The notes beneath the pieces are model-generated. The model did not search any database, was not told the DNA's origin, and saw nothing but the letters and a program-made list of their open reading frames with translations. The translations under genes were made by a program, and so were the position numbers. Shown piece after piece: positions 17,893 to 26,368 of a stretch of 64,000 bases of DNA (positions are counted from its first letter, which is position 1; every line of letters begins with the position of its first letter). This DNA is from Mannheimia indoligenes (GTDB lineage: Bacteria > Pseudomonadota > Gammaproteobacteria > Enterobacterales > Pasteurellaceae), in assembly GCF_036880405.1 (NCBI RefSeq), contig NZ_JBAJJM010000002.1, forward strand, positions 62,001-126,000, read 5' to 3'.

Positions 17893-18792
17893 TTAACTAT
17901 TTTTACTCTGTCGATATTGGCTCGGTGTTTCGCCATAAGCCTTTTTAAAGGCGGTAATAAAATGTGGCTCAGACTGAAAACCGCAGGCTAGGGCAATGCT
18001 TAAGACCGAATCAGGCTGGCTTTTCAGCAGCATTGCCGCTTTTTGCAGCCGTATTTTATGCACAAAAGCGTGGGGGCTAATACCTAAATTTTTGTTAAAT
18101 AAGCGAATAAGTTGTGAGCGGGAGAGGTGAACCACTGCCGCCATTTCCTCAATTTGCCAAGAAAGCTCAGGGTTTAATAAGATTTCACGCATTAAAGGGC
18201 GTAATCGGGTATCTTGCCACGCTTTTAACACGCCGACCGTTTCCCGTTCGTGGTGGGTTAAATATTGGCGGAAAATCATCGTGAGAATCACTAATGCCAA
18301 TGAATTGACTACTGACTTACTGGCAAAACCCGGATCATCACCTTCTTGGCGGAGCAGACTTAAAATGGCGTTTAATGGGGTTTCAGTTGCTTGAAAAATC
18401 AGCATTTCAGGTAGGTTATCCATTAAATCGGCTTGGCTATCATAGTGAAAATGTAGGCAAAACAGATCACATTCTGATTTTGTCTTGCTGTTTTGCACCA
18501 AGGTAAAGCCACCGAGCTCTGCTTGGTTAATCACGCTTTTGGCATTAACTGGCTCAATTTGGCTGCGTAATGTGTGATCGGCTGATTTTGGAAAAAAGGC
18601 AATATCGCCTTGATTAAGCTGAATAGTTTCGCCGTTATAGTAAAGATAAGCCGAGCCTTGGCTGACAATATGTGCCACAGCTTGCCTATCTTGATACGGG
18701 TTATCTAGCTGCCATTTGCCCTGTAGTTGGCATTTGACGTTGATTCCTGCCGAAATTTGGGAAAACGCCAAGAGTTTGTCTAAAACGTCCAT
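17893..18792 (-). CDS. AraC-family transcriptional regulator with N-terminal cupin
   Basis: About 299 residues. The first half is a cupin sensor domain of the AraC-binding cupin_6 type. The last 100 residues carry two helix-turn-helix motifs (EEMAAVVHLSRSQLIRLFN and the signature ACGFQSEPHFITAFKKAYGETPSQYR). The start was set at 18792 (MDVLDKLL) because AGGA lies just upstream; an in-frame start at 18867 is possible but lacks a ribosome site. It is divergent from the AhpD-like/rhodanese pair, whose transcription it probably controls. The inducer is unknown. Confidence 0.85.
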   Translation of the reverse strand: MDVLDKLLAFSQISAGINVKCQLQGKWQLDNPYQDRQAVAHIVSQGSAYLYYNGETIQLNQGDIAFFPKSADHTLRSQIEPVNAKSVINQAELGGFTLVQNSKTKSECDLFCLHFHYDSQADLMDNLPEMLIFQATETPLNAILSLLRQEGDDPGFASKSVVNSLALVILTMIFRQYLTHHERETVGVLKAWQDTRLRPLMREILLNPELSWQIEEMAAVVHLSRSQLIRLFNKNLGISPHAFVHKIRLQKAAMLLKSQPDSVLSIALACGFQSEPHFITAFKKAYGETPSQYRQSKNS

Positions 18793-18909
18793 TTTTAATC
18801 CTAAAATTGCGATGATTTCATTACAAGATGATATTTTTTGATAATAAATTCTATCAAATAAATGCAAAAATAGCTTTAAAGTTTACAGTTCATAATGGAG
18901 AAAATTATT

Positions 18910-19251
18910 ATGTCATCTTTTCAAAATTGGGCAGAGCATACCACTCACGTTAAACAATCTTTCGGTAAATTAGGGCAGAAACATCCGAAAATGTTAGAAG
19001 CTTATAAAGCATTGGGAACGGCTGCGGCGGCTGAAGCCTTAGATCACAAAACCCGAGAGTTGATTGCTGTGGCAGTAGCGGTCACGACACGTTGTGAGAG
19101 TTGTATTAGTGTACACGCAGAAGAAGCGGCAAAAGCCGGTGCAACCGAAAGTGAAATTGCCGGTGCATTGGCAACCGCTATTGCATTAAATGCAGGTGCG
19201 GCTTACACTTATGCATTGCGTGCTTTAGAAGCCGTTGAGCAACAAAGATAG
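18910..19251 (+). CDS. AhpD-like / carboxymuconolactone decarboxylase-family protein
   Basis: The 113-residue helical protein has the AhpD-type active site TRCESCISVHAEEA: Cys62, Cys65 and His69. Proteins with this CxxC...H arrangement act as alkylhydroperoxidase-type thiol reductants, and the decarboxylase label is inherited from the fold. The ATG at 18910, with GGAG upstream, is preferred to one at 18895. It is followed 8 bases later by a rhodanese gene, likely the same transcript, and is divergent from an AraC-type regulator. Confidence 0.85.
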   Translation: MSSFQNWAEHTTHVKQSFGKLGQKHPKMLEAYKALGTAAAAEALDHKTRELIAVAVAVTTRCESCISVHAEEAAKAGATESEIAGALATAIALNAGAAYTYALRALEAVEQQR

Positions 19252-19259
19252 GAGGGAAT

Positions 19260-19613
19260 ATGAAAAAATGGATTTCAGTTTTGGTGTTAGCACTTGGTTT
19301 GCCAATTCACGTTAATGCGGAGCAAGCCACCGCTCAGCAAACACACGCAACGAAAGCAGCAGGTATTTGGATCGATGTGCGTTCAGCAGAAGAATTTCAG
19401 CAGGGGCATTTGAGTGGAGCATTGAATATCACACATACGGAGATTGCAAAACAGGTTTCTCAAATTGCCCCTGATAAAAATCAGCCTATCAATCTTTATT
19501 GTCGTTCAGGAAAACGAGCTGAAGCGGCTCGCAATGAGCTGCAAAAATTGGGCTATACCAACATTGTGAATCACGGTGGTTACACAGATTTAGTGAAACA
19601 AGGGCTGAAATAG
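19260..19613 (+). CDS. Periplasmic rhodanese-like protein (PspE type)
   Basis: The 117-residue protein has a signal peptide (residues 1-20, cleavage after HVNA) and one rhodanese domain. Asp39-Val-Arg starts the core and Cys81 sits in the active-site loop YCRSGKRA. Single-domain rhodaneses transfer sulfane sulfur to thiol acceptors such as cyanide or thioredoxin-like partners. The size fits E. coli PspE, but no psp genes are nearby. It is probably cotranscribed with the AhpD-like gene. Confidence 0.87.
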   Translation: MKKWISVLVLALGLPIHVNAEQATAQQTHATKAAGIWIDVRSAEEFQQGHLSGALNITHTEIAKQVSQIAPDKNQPINLYCRSGKRAEAARNELQKLGYTNIVNHGGYTDLVKQGLK

Positions 19614-19633
19614 CACCTTAATAGCGAATAACA

Positions 19634-19659
19634 GTGCCGAGCAAATGCTCGGCATTTTT
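19634..19659 (+). terminator. Terminator after the rhodanese gene
   Basis: TGCCGAGCA pairs with TGCTCGGCA around a short loop, followed by TTTTT. Confidence 0.85.
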
Positions 19660-19737
19660 GTTGAGAAAAAACCTATTTGCAAAAAATTTCAAAAATCTCA
19701 CCGCTTGTAAGCCTAGCCCTAACCGATGGATTTCAAG

Positions 19738-19765
19738 TATAATATTGCAACGCAAACGTTTGCTT
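19738..19765 (+). promoter_or_regulatory. purT promoter with PurR operator
   Basis: TATAAT at 19738-19743 is a consensus -10 element. ACGCAAACGTTTGCTT at 19750-19765 matches the 16-base PurR consensus at all but one position and would cover the transcription start. This is the classic arrangement for repression by PurR with hypoxanthine or guanine. Confidence 0.88.
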
Positions 19766-19786
19766 TAAATGTAAAGGAGAAAGAAT

Positions 19787-20968
19787 ATGACAACAATCGG
19801 CACCCCGTTAAGACCTAATGCAACCAAAGTGATGATGTTAGGTTCGGGCGAATTAGGCAAAGAAGTGGTGATTGAACTGCAACGCTTGGGCGTGGAAGTA
19901 ATTGCGGTGGATCGCTACGAAAATGCCCCGGCACAGCAAGTGGCACACCGTGCTTATACGATTTCAATGTTAAACGGCGCTGCATTACGTGCATTGGTTG
20001 AAAAAGAGAAACCGGATTTTATCGTGCCGGAAGTGGAAGCAATTGCGACCGCTACCTTAGTCGAGTTGGAGCAAGAGGGCTATACTGTAATTCCTACCGC
20101 AAAAGCAACACAATTAACCATGAACCGAGAGGGTATTCGCCGTTTGGCGGCGGAAGAGTTAGGGCTGAAAACGTCCCCTTACCGTTTTGTCGATAATTTC
20201 GAGCAATTCCAACAGGCGATTAGCGAAATCGGTATTCCGTGCGTGGTGAAACCGATTATGTCCTCGTCCGGACACGGTCAGTCGGTGGTTAAATCCGAAG
20301 CCGATATTCAAAAAGCGTGGGATTATTCGCAAGAAGGCGGGCGTGCCGGCGGTGGACGCGTGATTGTGGAAGGCTTTATCAAATTTGATTATGAAATTAC
20401 CCAGCTTACCGTTCGCCACATTCACGGCACATCATTCTTAGCCCCAATCGGCCATATCCAAATTGACGGCGACTATCGTGAATCGTGGCAGCCGCAAGCG
20501 ATGTCGGAAATCGCCTTAAAACGTGCCCAAGAAACCGCTGAAAAAATTACCACAGCACTTGGCGGACGTGGCATTTTCGGCGTGGAACTCTTTGTGTGTG
20601 GCGATGAGATTATCTTTAACGAAGTCTCGCCACGTCCGCACGACACGGGTATGGTGACAATGGCATCGCAAGAGCTTTCGCAGTTTGCCCTACACGCCCG
20701 TGCGATTTTGGGTTTACCGATTCCGGAAATTCACCGCATCAGCCCGGCGGCATCAAAAGCGATTGTGGTGGAGGGTAAATCGGATAATGTGTGTTTCGGC
20801 GGCTTGGAAAACGTCTTAGCCGAAATCGGCACCAACATTCGTTTATTCGGCAAAGGCGAAGTGAATGGACACCGCCGTTTGGGAGTGATTTTAGCTCGTG
20901 ATGAAAACACCGATAAAGCATTGGAAAAGGCTCGTAGAGCCTATGATCAGCTAGATATCAGCTTATAA
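19787..20968 (+). CDS. purT: Formate-dependent phosphoribosylglycinamide formyltransferase 2
   Basis: This 393-residue ATP-grasp enzyme (E. coli 392) makes formyl-GAR from formate, ATP and GAR in purine synthesis. The N-terminal part has MLGSGELGKEV (preATP-grasp fold), then VVKPIMSSSGHGQSVV (ATP loop), and FNEVSPRPHDTGMVT with the Mg-binding residues. The start has AAAGGAGAAAG upstream. Its PurR box ties it to purine control. GC content is visibly higher than in most neighbours. Confidence 0.97.
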   Translation: MTTIGTPLRPNATKVMMLGSGELGKEVVIELQRLGVEVIAVDRYENAPAQQVAHRAYTISMLNGAALRALVEKEKPDFIVPEVEAIATATLVELEQEGYTVIPTAKATQLTMNREGIRRLAAEELGLKTSPYRFVDNFEQFQQAISEIGIPCVVKPIMSSSGHGQSVVKSEADIQKAWDYSQEGGRAGGGRVIVEGFIKFDYEITQLTVRHIHGTSFLAPIGHIQIDGDYRESWQPQAMSEIALKRAQETAEKITTALGGRGIFGVELFVCGDEIIFNEVSPRPHDTGMVTMASQELSQFALHARAILGLPIPEIHRISPAASKAIVVEGKSDNVCFGGLENVLAEIGTNIRLFGKGEVNGHRRLGVILARDENTDKALEKARRAYDQLDISL

Positions 20969-20972
20969 CAAC

Positions 20973-20998
20973 AAGGGCTATTAAATAGCCCTTTTCTT
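20973..20998 (+). terminator. Terminator after purT
   Basis: AAGGGCTAT pairs with ATAGCCCTT around TAA and runs into TTCTTTT. Confidence 0.85.
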
Positions 20999-21005
20999 TT
21001 GAAAA

Positions 21006-21281
21006 TTACCAATACTTGTGACGCCAGCCGTGATGATAACCCACACCAATACTTGGGTAAATTACAGGGCGAATTGGATAAATTGTACTTTTTGAGCGTC
21101 TATCACTTTGGTTTAGTGCTTCATTGTTTGGTTGAGCATTTTTATCCACAGTTTGTTTAGTTAATATTCGTTGTTGATAATCGTGAACGGCTTGCATATC
21201 CATTGGCACAGTGCTTTGTTGTGCTGGAGTTGAACAAGCAGTAATGACGATTGATGAAACGAGTAGCATAATTTTTTTCAT
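21006..21281 (-). CDS. Small putative lipoprotein
   Basis: The 91-residue protein has a lipoprotein signal peptide: MKKIMLLVSSIVITAC, lipobox VITAC with Cys16. The mature part is short, polar and ends in an aromatic, His-rich tail (GVGYHHGWRHKYW). I recognise no domain. The ATG is preceded by AAGGAAAT. The gene stands alone between purT (convergent) and rplT. Attachment to the outer membrane is likely because Ser follows the cysteine. Confidence 0.65.
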   Translation of the reverse strand: MKKIMLLVSSIVITACSTPAQQSTVPMDMQAVHDYQQRILTKQTVDKNAQPNNEALNQSDRRSKSTIYPIRPVIYPSIGVGYHHGWRHKYW

Positions 21282-21371
21282 ATCATTTCCTTATATTTGC
21301 AAAAAATTTGTTAATTTAGACCGCTTGTTTTCTATTTTTATCTTAAAGGTTTGTAATTTTTACCGATAAAA

Positions 21372-21396
21372 TAAAAAAGGACGCACTAGGCGTCCT
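21372..21396 (-). terminator. Terminator after rplT
   Basis: On the minus strand AGGACGC pairs with GCGTCCT around a 5-base loop, followed by TTTTTATTTT. Confidence 0.9.
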
Positions 21397-21414
21397 CATC
21401 TCTATTCTTTAAAA

Positions 21415-21768
21415 TTAAAGAGCAGATTTTGCTTTTTCAACTAAAGCGGCGAATGCTACTTTGTCGAATACAGCGATGTCAGCTAAAATCTTACGATCGA
21501 TTTCAACAGATGCTTTTTTCAAGCCGTTGATGAATTTGCTGTAAGATAAACCGTTTTGACGTGCTGCAGCGTTGATACGAGCAATCCATAATTGACGGAA
21601 TTGACGTTTACGTTGACGACGGTCACGGTAAGCATATTGACCAGCTTTAATTACAGCTTGGAACGCAACGCGATAAACACGTGAACGCGCACCATAATAA
21701 CCTTTAGCAGCCTTAAGAACTTTCTTATGGCGTGCTCTTGCAATAACACCACGTTTTACACGAGCCAT
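21415..21768 (-). CDS. rplT: 50S ribosomal protein L20
   Basis: The 117-residue, strongly basic protein carries the L20 signature ([19 protein letters not shown] near the N-terminus, then [18 protein letters not shown]). It is an early assembly protein of the large subunit. In E. coli and Bacillus it also represses its own operon by binding leader RNA. It follows rpmI by 97 bases, in the usual infC-rpmI-rplT order. Confidence 0.99.
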
Positions 21769-21865
21769 TATTTAATCTCCTAAATTGTCTATTTTGATTT
21801 ATGGACGACTTCTCGCCCCTAAGAATTACTATTCGTACGTTTGTGTTTTTAACGCAGCCTTAGGC

Positions 21866-22063
21866 TTATGCGTATGGTAAACACGCTACTACTAAAACTT
21901 GGTCTGCTTTCGCTACCATTGATTTATGACGTAAATGACGTTTACGTTTAGTGGTTTTCTTAGTCAAAATATGACGTAAGTGAGATTGTTTACGTTTGAA
22001 ACCGCCAGAAGCTGTTTTTTTGAAACGCTTAGCAGCACCACGTACTGTTTTAATTTTAGGCAT
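21866..22063 (-). CDS. rpmI: 50S ribosomal protein L35
   Basis: The 65-residue basic protein starts [20 protein letters not shown], the typical L35 N-terminus after methionine. An in-frame ATG six codons upstream is rejected because it does not fit the conserved start. It lies between infC and rplT. Its leader holds two hairpins that may control expression. Confidence 0.97.
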
Positions 22064-22170
22064 TGTTAAAAAACTCCGCATTGTTTTTGGTTTAAATGAA
22101 TAATCAGGCGAACTCTTATGAGTTACTTGGTTGCACTGATTACGCTACTTTACGGCTTTCACCGCAATCT

Positions 22171-22192
22171 AAAAAAGCAGCTCAGGCTGCTG
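22171..22192 (-). promoter_or_regulatory. Attenuator-like hairpin in the rpmI leader
   Basis: On the minus strand AGCAGC-CTGA-GCTGCT is followed directly by TTTTTT, a compact intrinsic terminator shape, about 108 bases before the rpmI start. Since rpmI-rplT is under L20 feedback in other bacteria, this could be an attenuator in a ribosomal-protein leader. It could instead be a second terminator for infC. Confidence 0.55.
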
Positions 22193-22216
22193 AGTGTGCC
22201 TGTCTGCTTTTGTTTC

Positions 22217-22265
22217 TCTTTACGAAAAACGAGCGAATTTTACAGAATAAGCTCGCTTTTTGCAA
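22217..22265 (-). terminator. Terminator after infC
   Basis: On the minus strand AAAAAGCGAGC pairs with GCTCGTTTTT, with a loop of about 16 bases, starting 5 bases after the infC stop. The T-run gives a normal intrinsic terminator. Confidence 0.7.
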
Positions 22266-22270
22266 GTGAA

Positions 22271-22813
22271 TTATTTTTTCTTCGGTGCGATAACCATCAC
22301 AACTTGGCGACCTTCCAATTTGCCCGGTGCAGATTCAACTGCTGCAATCTCAGCAGTATCTGCTTTCACACGTTCTAAAACGTCCATACCGATCTCTTGG
22401 TGAGCCATTTCACGTCCGCGGAAGCGAACCGTAATTTTTACTTTATCGCCATCTTCTAAGAAGCGAAGAATGCTACGCAATTTAACTTGGTAATCGCCAT
22501 CATCTGTACCCGGACGGAATTTGATTTCCTTCACTTGTACCACTTTTTGCTTTTTCTTTTGCTCTTTTGCCGCTTTTTCTTTTTCATAGATGAACTTACC
22601 GTAGTTCATAATACGACAAACAGGCGGTTCAGCATTTGGGCTGATTTCTACTAAGTCTAATTCAGCTTCTTCAGCTTTTGTTAATGCTTCTTGAATTGAT
22701 ACAATACCAAGTTGTTCGCCATTTTCATCAGTTAAGCGAACTTCTTTCACACCACGAATTTCTTCATTAATACGGTGTGCACGGTTTGTTTGAACACGTT
22801 TTACAGGTTTAAT
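22271..22813 (-). CDS. infC: Translation initiation factor IF-3 (AUU start)
   Basis: From the ATT codon at 22813 the protein is exactly 180 residues, the length of E. coli IF3. The first residues after the start read KPVKRVQTNRAHRINEEIR, the conserved IF3 N-terminus. The first conventional start (GTG at 22750) would delete 21 conserved residues. AAGGA lies 8 bases upstream of ATT. IF3 rejects non-canonical start codons, so an AUU start gives autoregulation, as established in E. coli. The two domains are joined by a lysine-rich linker (KEKAAKEQKKKQK). thrS is not adjacent; recQ lies upstream. Confidence 0.95.
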   Translation of the reverse strand: MKPVKRVQTNRAHRINEEIRGVKEVRLTDENGEQLGIVSIQEALTKAEEAELDLVEISPNAEPPVCRIMNYGKFIYEKEKAAKEQKKKQKVVQVKEIKFRPGTDDGDYQVKLRSILRFLEDGDKVKITVRFRGREMAHQEIGMDVLERVKADTAEIAAVESAPGKLEGRQVVMVIAPKKK

Positions 22814-22850
22814 AGCCTTATTCCTTCTAGTAAATTTTTGGTTAAATAAG

Positions 22851-22867
22851 ACCGCTTGAAAGCGGTT
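22851..22867. repeat. Overlapping inverted uptake words
   Basis: ACCGCTTGAAAGCGGT is a near-palindrome made from two opposite uptake-word cores sharing their centre. It sits between recQ and infC and could act as a short hairpin on either strand. Confidence 0.5.
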
Positions 22868-22970
22868 AAGTATTTTTATAGTGTCCGTTTTATTTTATAA
22901 AAAACAGATAAACGTTCGGATTCTATAGGATTTTCAATGCTTATGCAATAATAAACCCTTATTTAGCTCC

Positions 22971-24770
22971 CTATTTTCGGTTATTTTGATGTTCTTTGAT
23001 TAATGTCATAAATGCTTGACCAAATCGTTCAAATTTTCGCTCACCGACACCGTTTATTTCGAGCATTTCCACTTTTGAAGTCGGCAGGAATTCCGCCATT
23101 TCTTGTAGCGTGGCATCATTAAATACAATATAAGGCGGAATATTTTCCTTATCGGCAATCTGTTTACGCAAGAAGCGAAGACGAGCGAATAGGTCTTTAT
23201 CATAACGATGGCTTGCTTGTTTTTGCACAAATGCCGTGGCGGAAATACCCAAGCGTGGCAATGCCAGTTGTAACGGTTTCTCACCACGTAAAAAAGGTCT
23301 TGCACTTTCGGTTAATTGAAGAGCTGAATGATTAGCTATATTTTGATAAATCAGTCCTAAATGAATGAGTTGTCTTACCACATTCTGCCAATAATGCTGG
23401 CTCTGTTCTTTCCCAATACCGTAAACTGAAAGTTGATCGTGATTGTGTTCACGAATTTTTAAGTTATTCATTCCACGAAGTACAGCAATAATGTGGTGCT
23501 GACCGAAAATCTGCCCTGTTCGATAAATAACCGACATCACTTTTTGAGCATCGAGTAAGCCATCATATTTTTGTGGCGGATCTAAGCAAATATCGCAGTT
23601 TTTGCAATCTTCTTGTTTATGTTCGCCAAAGTAATTGAGTAAAACTAAGCGGCGGCAAGTTTGTGATTCCGCAAATTCGCCGATAGCGTGTAACTTGTGC
23701 TGTTTGATGTCTCTTTGTTCGCTTTCTGGCTCTTCTAAGAGGATTTTTTGTAGCCAGCCATAATCGCTTGGATCGTAGAAAAGTATTGCTTCCGAAGGAA
23801 GATCATCTCGTCCAGCACGTCCTGTTTCTTGGTAATAAGATTCGATAGAACGGGGAAGATCGAAGTGTACAACAAAACGGACGTTTGATTTGTTTATCCC
23901 CATTCCAAAAGCAATGGTTGCCACCACAATTTGAATGTCATCTCGCTGAAATGCATTTTGTACAAATTCTCGCTGTTCAAAACTCATTCCTGCGTGATAG
24001 CCCAGCACGCTAATATTTCTGGAAGCTAATTTTTCAGTAATTTCTTCCACTTTTTTACGGCTATTGCAATAAATAATTCCACTTTTTCCCTGCTGTTTAT
24101 TGATGAATTTCAGCAACTGTTCAAGTGGCTTAAATTTTTCTTGTACCGTATAGCGAATATTCGGACGATCAAAACTACCTAAATAAATATGTGGATTATT
24201 TAGACGTAAATGGTGAAGAATATCCGCTCGTGTTGTTGGGTCTGCTGTGGCGGTTAGTGCCATTAACGGCACGTTAGGAAACGTATTTCGCAAGCCACCA
24301 AGTAGAGTGTATTCAGGGCGGAAATCGTGTCCCCATTGGGAAACACAATGGGCTTCATCTACGGCAATAAAACTAATTTTACAGAGTGAGATAAAATGGA
24401 AAAAGCCTTGTGTCATCACTTTCTCAGGGGAAAGATAAAGTAATTTTAATTTACCTGATAAGGCTTTTTGCTCTACAAGCTGTTGTTCTTCGAGTGTTTG
24501 AGTAGAGTTTAAATAGGCAGCTTCAATACCATTGGTAATGAGCTGATCTACTTGATCTTTCATTAATGAAATCAGTGGCGAAATAACGAGCGTTATGCCA
24601 TCCAAACATAGAGCAGGTACTTGATAGCAAAGGGATTTTCCACCGCCTGTTGTCATAATTACAAGGCAATCACGATTTTCCAACACGGCAGAAATGACTT
24701 CTTCTTGCCCGTCTCGGAATTTTTGATAGCCAAAAACATTATTTAAAACAGAAATTGCGGTGGTATTCAT
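22971..24770 (-). CDS. recQ: ATP-dependent DNA helicase RecQ
   Basis: The 599-residue superfamily 2 helicase has Walker A TGGGKSLCYQ, the box DEAH, TATADP and motif VI QETGRAGRD. The RecQ-Ct zinc site uses CRRLVLLNYFGE plus CKNCDIC. The C-terminal HRDC domain ends in LEINGVGERKFERFG. RecQ unwinds DNA with 3'-5' polarity and acts in the RecF recombination path. The length is close to E. coli RecQ (609). It is a single-gene unit. Confidence 0.97.
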   Translation of the reverse strand: MNTTAISVLNNVFGYQKFRDGQEEVISAVLENRDCLVIMTTGGGKSLCYQVPALCLDGITLVISPLISLMKDQVDQLITNGIEAAYLNSTQTLEEQQLVEQKALSGKLKLLYLSPEKVMTQGFFHFISLCKISFIAVDEAHCVSQWGHDFRPEYTLLGGLRNTFPNVPLMALTATADPTTRADILHHLRLNNPHIYLGSFDRPNIRYTVQEKFKPLEQLLKFINKQQGKSGIIYCNSRKKVEEITEKLASRNISVLGYHAGMSFEQREFVQNAFQRDDIQIVVATIAFGMGINKSNVRFVVHFDLPRSIESYYQETGRAGRDDLPSEAILFYDPSDYGWLQKILLEEPESEQRDIKQHKLHAIGEFAESQTCRRLVLLNYFGEHKQEDCKNCDICLDPPQKYDGLLDAQKVMSVIYRTGQIFGQHHIIAVLRGMNNLKIREHNHDQLSVYGIGKEQSQHYWQNVVRQLIHLGLIYQNIANHSALQLTESARPFLRGEKPLQLALPRLGISATAFVQKQASHRYDKDLFARLRFLRKQIADKENIPPYIVFNDATLQEMAEFLPTSKVEMLEINGVGERKFERFGQAFMTLIKEHQNNRK

Positions 24771-24847
24771 TATTTTTATATGTGGGGAAGCACTATGTGC
24801 CTCCGCAAGCGGTTTATTTGAGGAAAAAATTTACAAATATAAATTAT

Positions 24848-24873
24848 AAAAGGACGCACTTCAGTACGCCCTT
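24848..24873 (-). terminator. Imperfect terminator after cyaY
   Basis: On the minus strand AGGGCGTAC pairs imperfectly with GTGCGTCCT and runs into TTTTA. Confidence 0.5.
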
Positions 24874-24881
24874 ACAAACAA

Positions 24882-25187
24882 TTAGAAAGAAATGCTTTCA
24901 CCGTGTCGAGCAAAAGCTTCTTCTAAATGTTGCCAGAAGGTGCGACCTTCGTCTGTAACCCATTCTCCATCAATGTTTTTAAAATGAATGCCACCTAATT
25001 TGCTGGCAAGCCATAGTTCTAACATCGCTTCTTGTTTGTTAATGATGATTTGTGATTCGTCATCAAAGGTTAAAGTGCAAACTGCACCTTGAATTTCGGT
25101 ATCAACCGATAAACCTTCGTCATCAATTTTTTCTTCAATTTGCTGCCATACTTGTTCAACAGATTGGTGGAATTGTGCTGTGTTCAT
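24882..25187 (-). CDS. cyaY: Frataxin-like iron protein CyaY
   Basis: The 101-residue protein has an acidic first helix (QIEEKIDDEG) for iron binding and the conserved frataxin sheet with LWLASKLGGIHFK and the tryptophan in DGEW. CyaY binds the cysteine desulfurase IscS and tunes iron-sulfur assembly. The length matches E. coli CyaY (106). It is on the same strand as recQ and downstream of tsaD, with its own spacing. Confidence 0.94.
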   Translation of the reverse strand: MNTAQFHQSVEQVWQQIEEKIDDEGLSVDTEIQGAVCTLTFDDESQIIINKQEAMLELWLASKLGGIHFKNIDGEWVTDEGRTFWQHLEEAFARHGESISF

Positions 25188-25264
25188 TTTTTATCCTTAA
25201 AATATGTTGTTGTTTGAAAGAGATATTTTTGCAAAATTACCAAGAAATTTGACCGCTTGCAATG

Positions 25265-26296
25265 CTATTTAATTGGCGGTAGTTCGGTCATCGCCCAGCG
25301 AGGTTTTACGCTAATACTTAAATCGCTGTGTTCGCCGTTTTTTAAACGTAAAAAACCTGTGTAGGCAATCATCGCACCGTTGTCGGTGCAAAATTGCGGG
25401 CGAGGGTAAAATACTTCGCCTTTGAGTTTTTGCATCATTTCGGCAACGTCGGCACGTAATTGCTTGTTGGCACTTACACCGCCTGCCATCACTAGCCGTT
25501 TATAGCCTGTTTTTTCTAATGCCCGTTTGCACTTAATTAAAATAGTATCCACTACCGCTTGTTGGAACGCGTGAGCAATATCGCAACGAGTTTGCTCGTT
25601 AATTTCGCCATTTTCGTTTGCGTTGGCTTTAATGGTATTTGCAGCAAAAGTTTTTAAGCCGGAAAAGCTGAAATCTAAGCCCGGTCGGTCGGTCATCGGG
25701 CGTGGGAATTTAAAACGATTTGGTGTGCCAGATTCGGCAAGTTTTGACATCGCAACTCCTGCCGGGTAATCCAAACCTAATAATTTCCCGGTTTTGTCAA
25801 ATGCTTCACCTGCGGCATCGTCAATAGATTCGCCCATTAATTCGTATTTGCCGATACCATCGACTTTCACTAATTGGGTGTGTCCGCCTGAAATTAATAA
25901 CGCCACAAACGGAAATTCGGGAGCGTTTTCTTCCAACATAGGAGCAAGCAGATGCCCTTCCATATGATGAACGCCAAGAGCCGGCACATTCCACGCATAA
26001 GCTAAAGAGCGAGCAATGGTTGAGCCTACTAATAATGCTCCAACCAAGCCCGGACCGGCGGTATAAGCAATACCATCAATATCGGAAGGCTGAAGGTTAG
26101 CTTCTTTTAGGGCTTCTTGGATGAGTGGGAGCGTTTTGCGGATATGATCTCGTGAAGCAAGCTCCGGCACAACACCACCATAATCAGCGTGCATATCAAT
26201 TTGGCTGTAGAGCTGGTTTGCTACTAAGCCTTTTTCTTCATCATAAATGGCAACGCCGGTTTCATCGCAAGAGGTTTCAATACCTAAAATTCGCAT
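25265..26296 (-). CDS. tsaD: tRNA threonylcarbamoyladenosine transferase TsaD
   Basis: This 343-residue ASKHA-fold protein has the metal-binding HHMEGH (His111 and His115), the N-terminal GIETSCDETG, and the nucleotide loops SGGHTQL and MAGGVSANKQL. With TsaB and TsaE it adds threonylcarbamoyl to A37 of ANN-decoding tRNAs. The length equals most bacterial TsaD (337-345). rpsU is not adjacent here. The terminator just upstream belongs to bamD. Confidence 0.97.
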   Translation of the reverse strand: MRILGIETSCDETGVAIYDEEKGLVANQLYSQIDMHADYGGVVPELASRDHIRKTLPLIQEALKEANLQPSDIDGIAYTAGPGLVGALLVGSTIARSLAYAWNVPALGVHHMEGHLLAPMLEENAPEFPFVALLISGGHTQLVKVDGIGKYELMGESIDDAAGEAFDKTGKLLGLDYPAGVAMSKLAESGTPNRFKFPRPMTDRPGLDFSFSGLKTFAANTIKANANENGEINEQTRCDIAHAFQQAVVDTILIKCKRALEKTGYKRLVMAGGVSANKQLRADVAEMMQKLKGEVFYPRPQFCTDNGAMIAYTGFLRLKNGEHSDLSISVKPRWAMTELPPIK

Positions 26297-26326
26297 AATT
26301 TCCTAATGAGCTAATAAGTTATAAAG

Positions 26327-26349
26327 CCAAAAGGGGCGAAACCGCCCCT
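26327..26349 (-). terminator. Terminator after bamD
   Basis: On the minus strand AGGGGCG pairs with CGCCCCT around GTTT and runs into TTTTGGC. Confidence 0.8.
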
Positions 26350-26368
26350 AATATTCTGGTATATTTAA

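Noticed and set aside
22118..22378. Plus-strand 86-residue frame at infC-rpmI
   Set aside because: It runs over the end of infC and the rpmI leader in the opposite direction, without a ribosome site or a recognisable protein.
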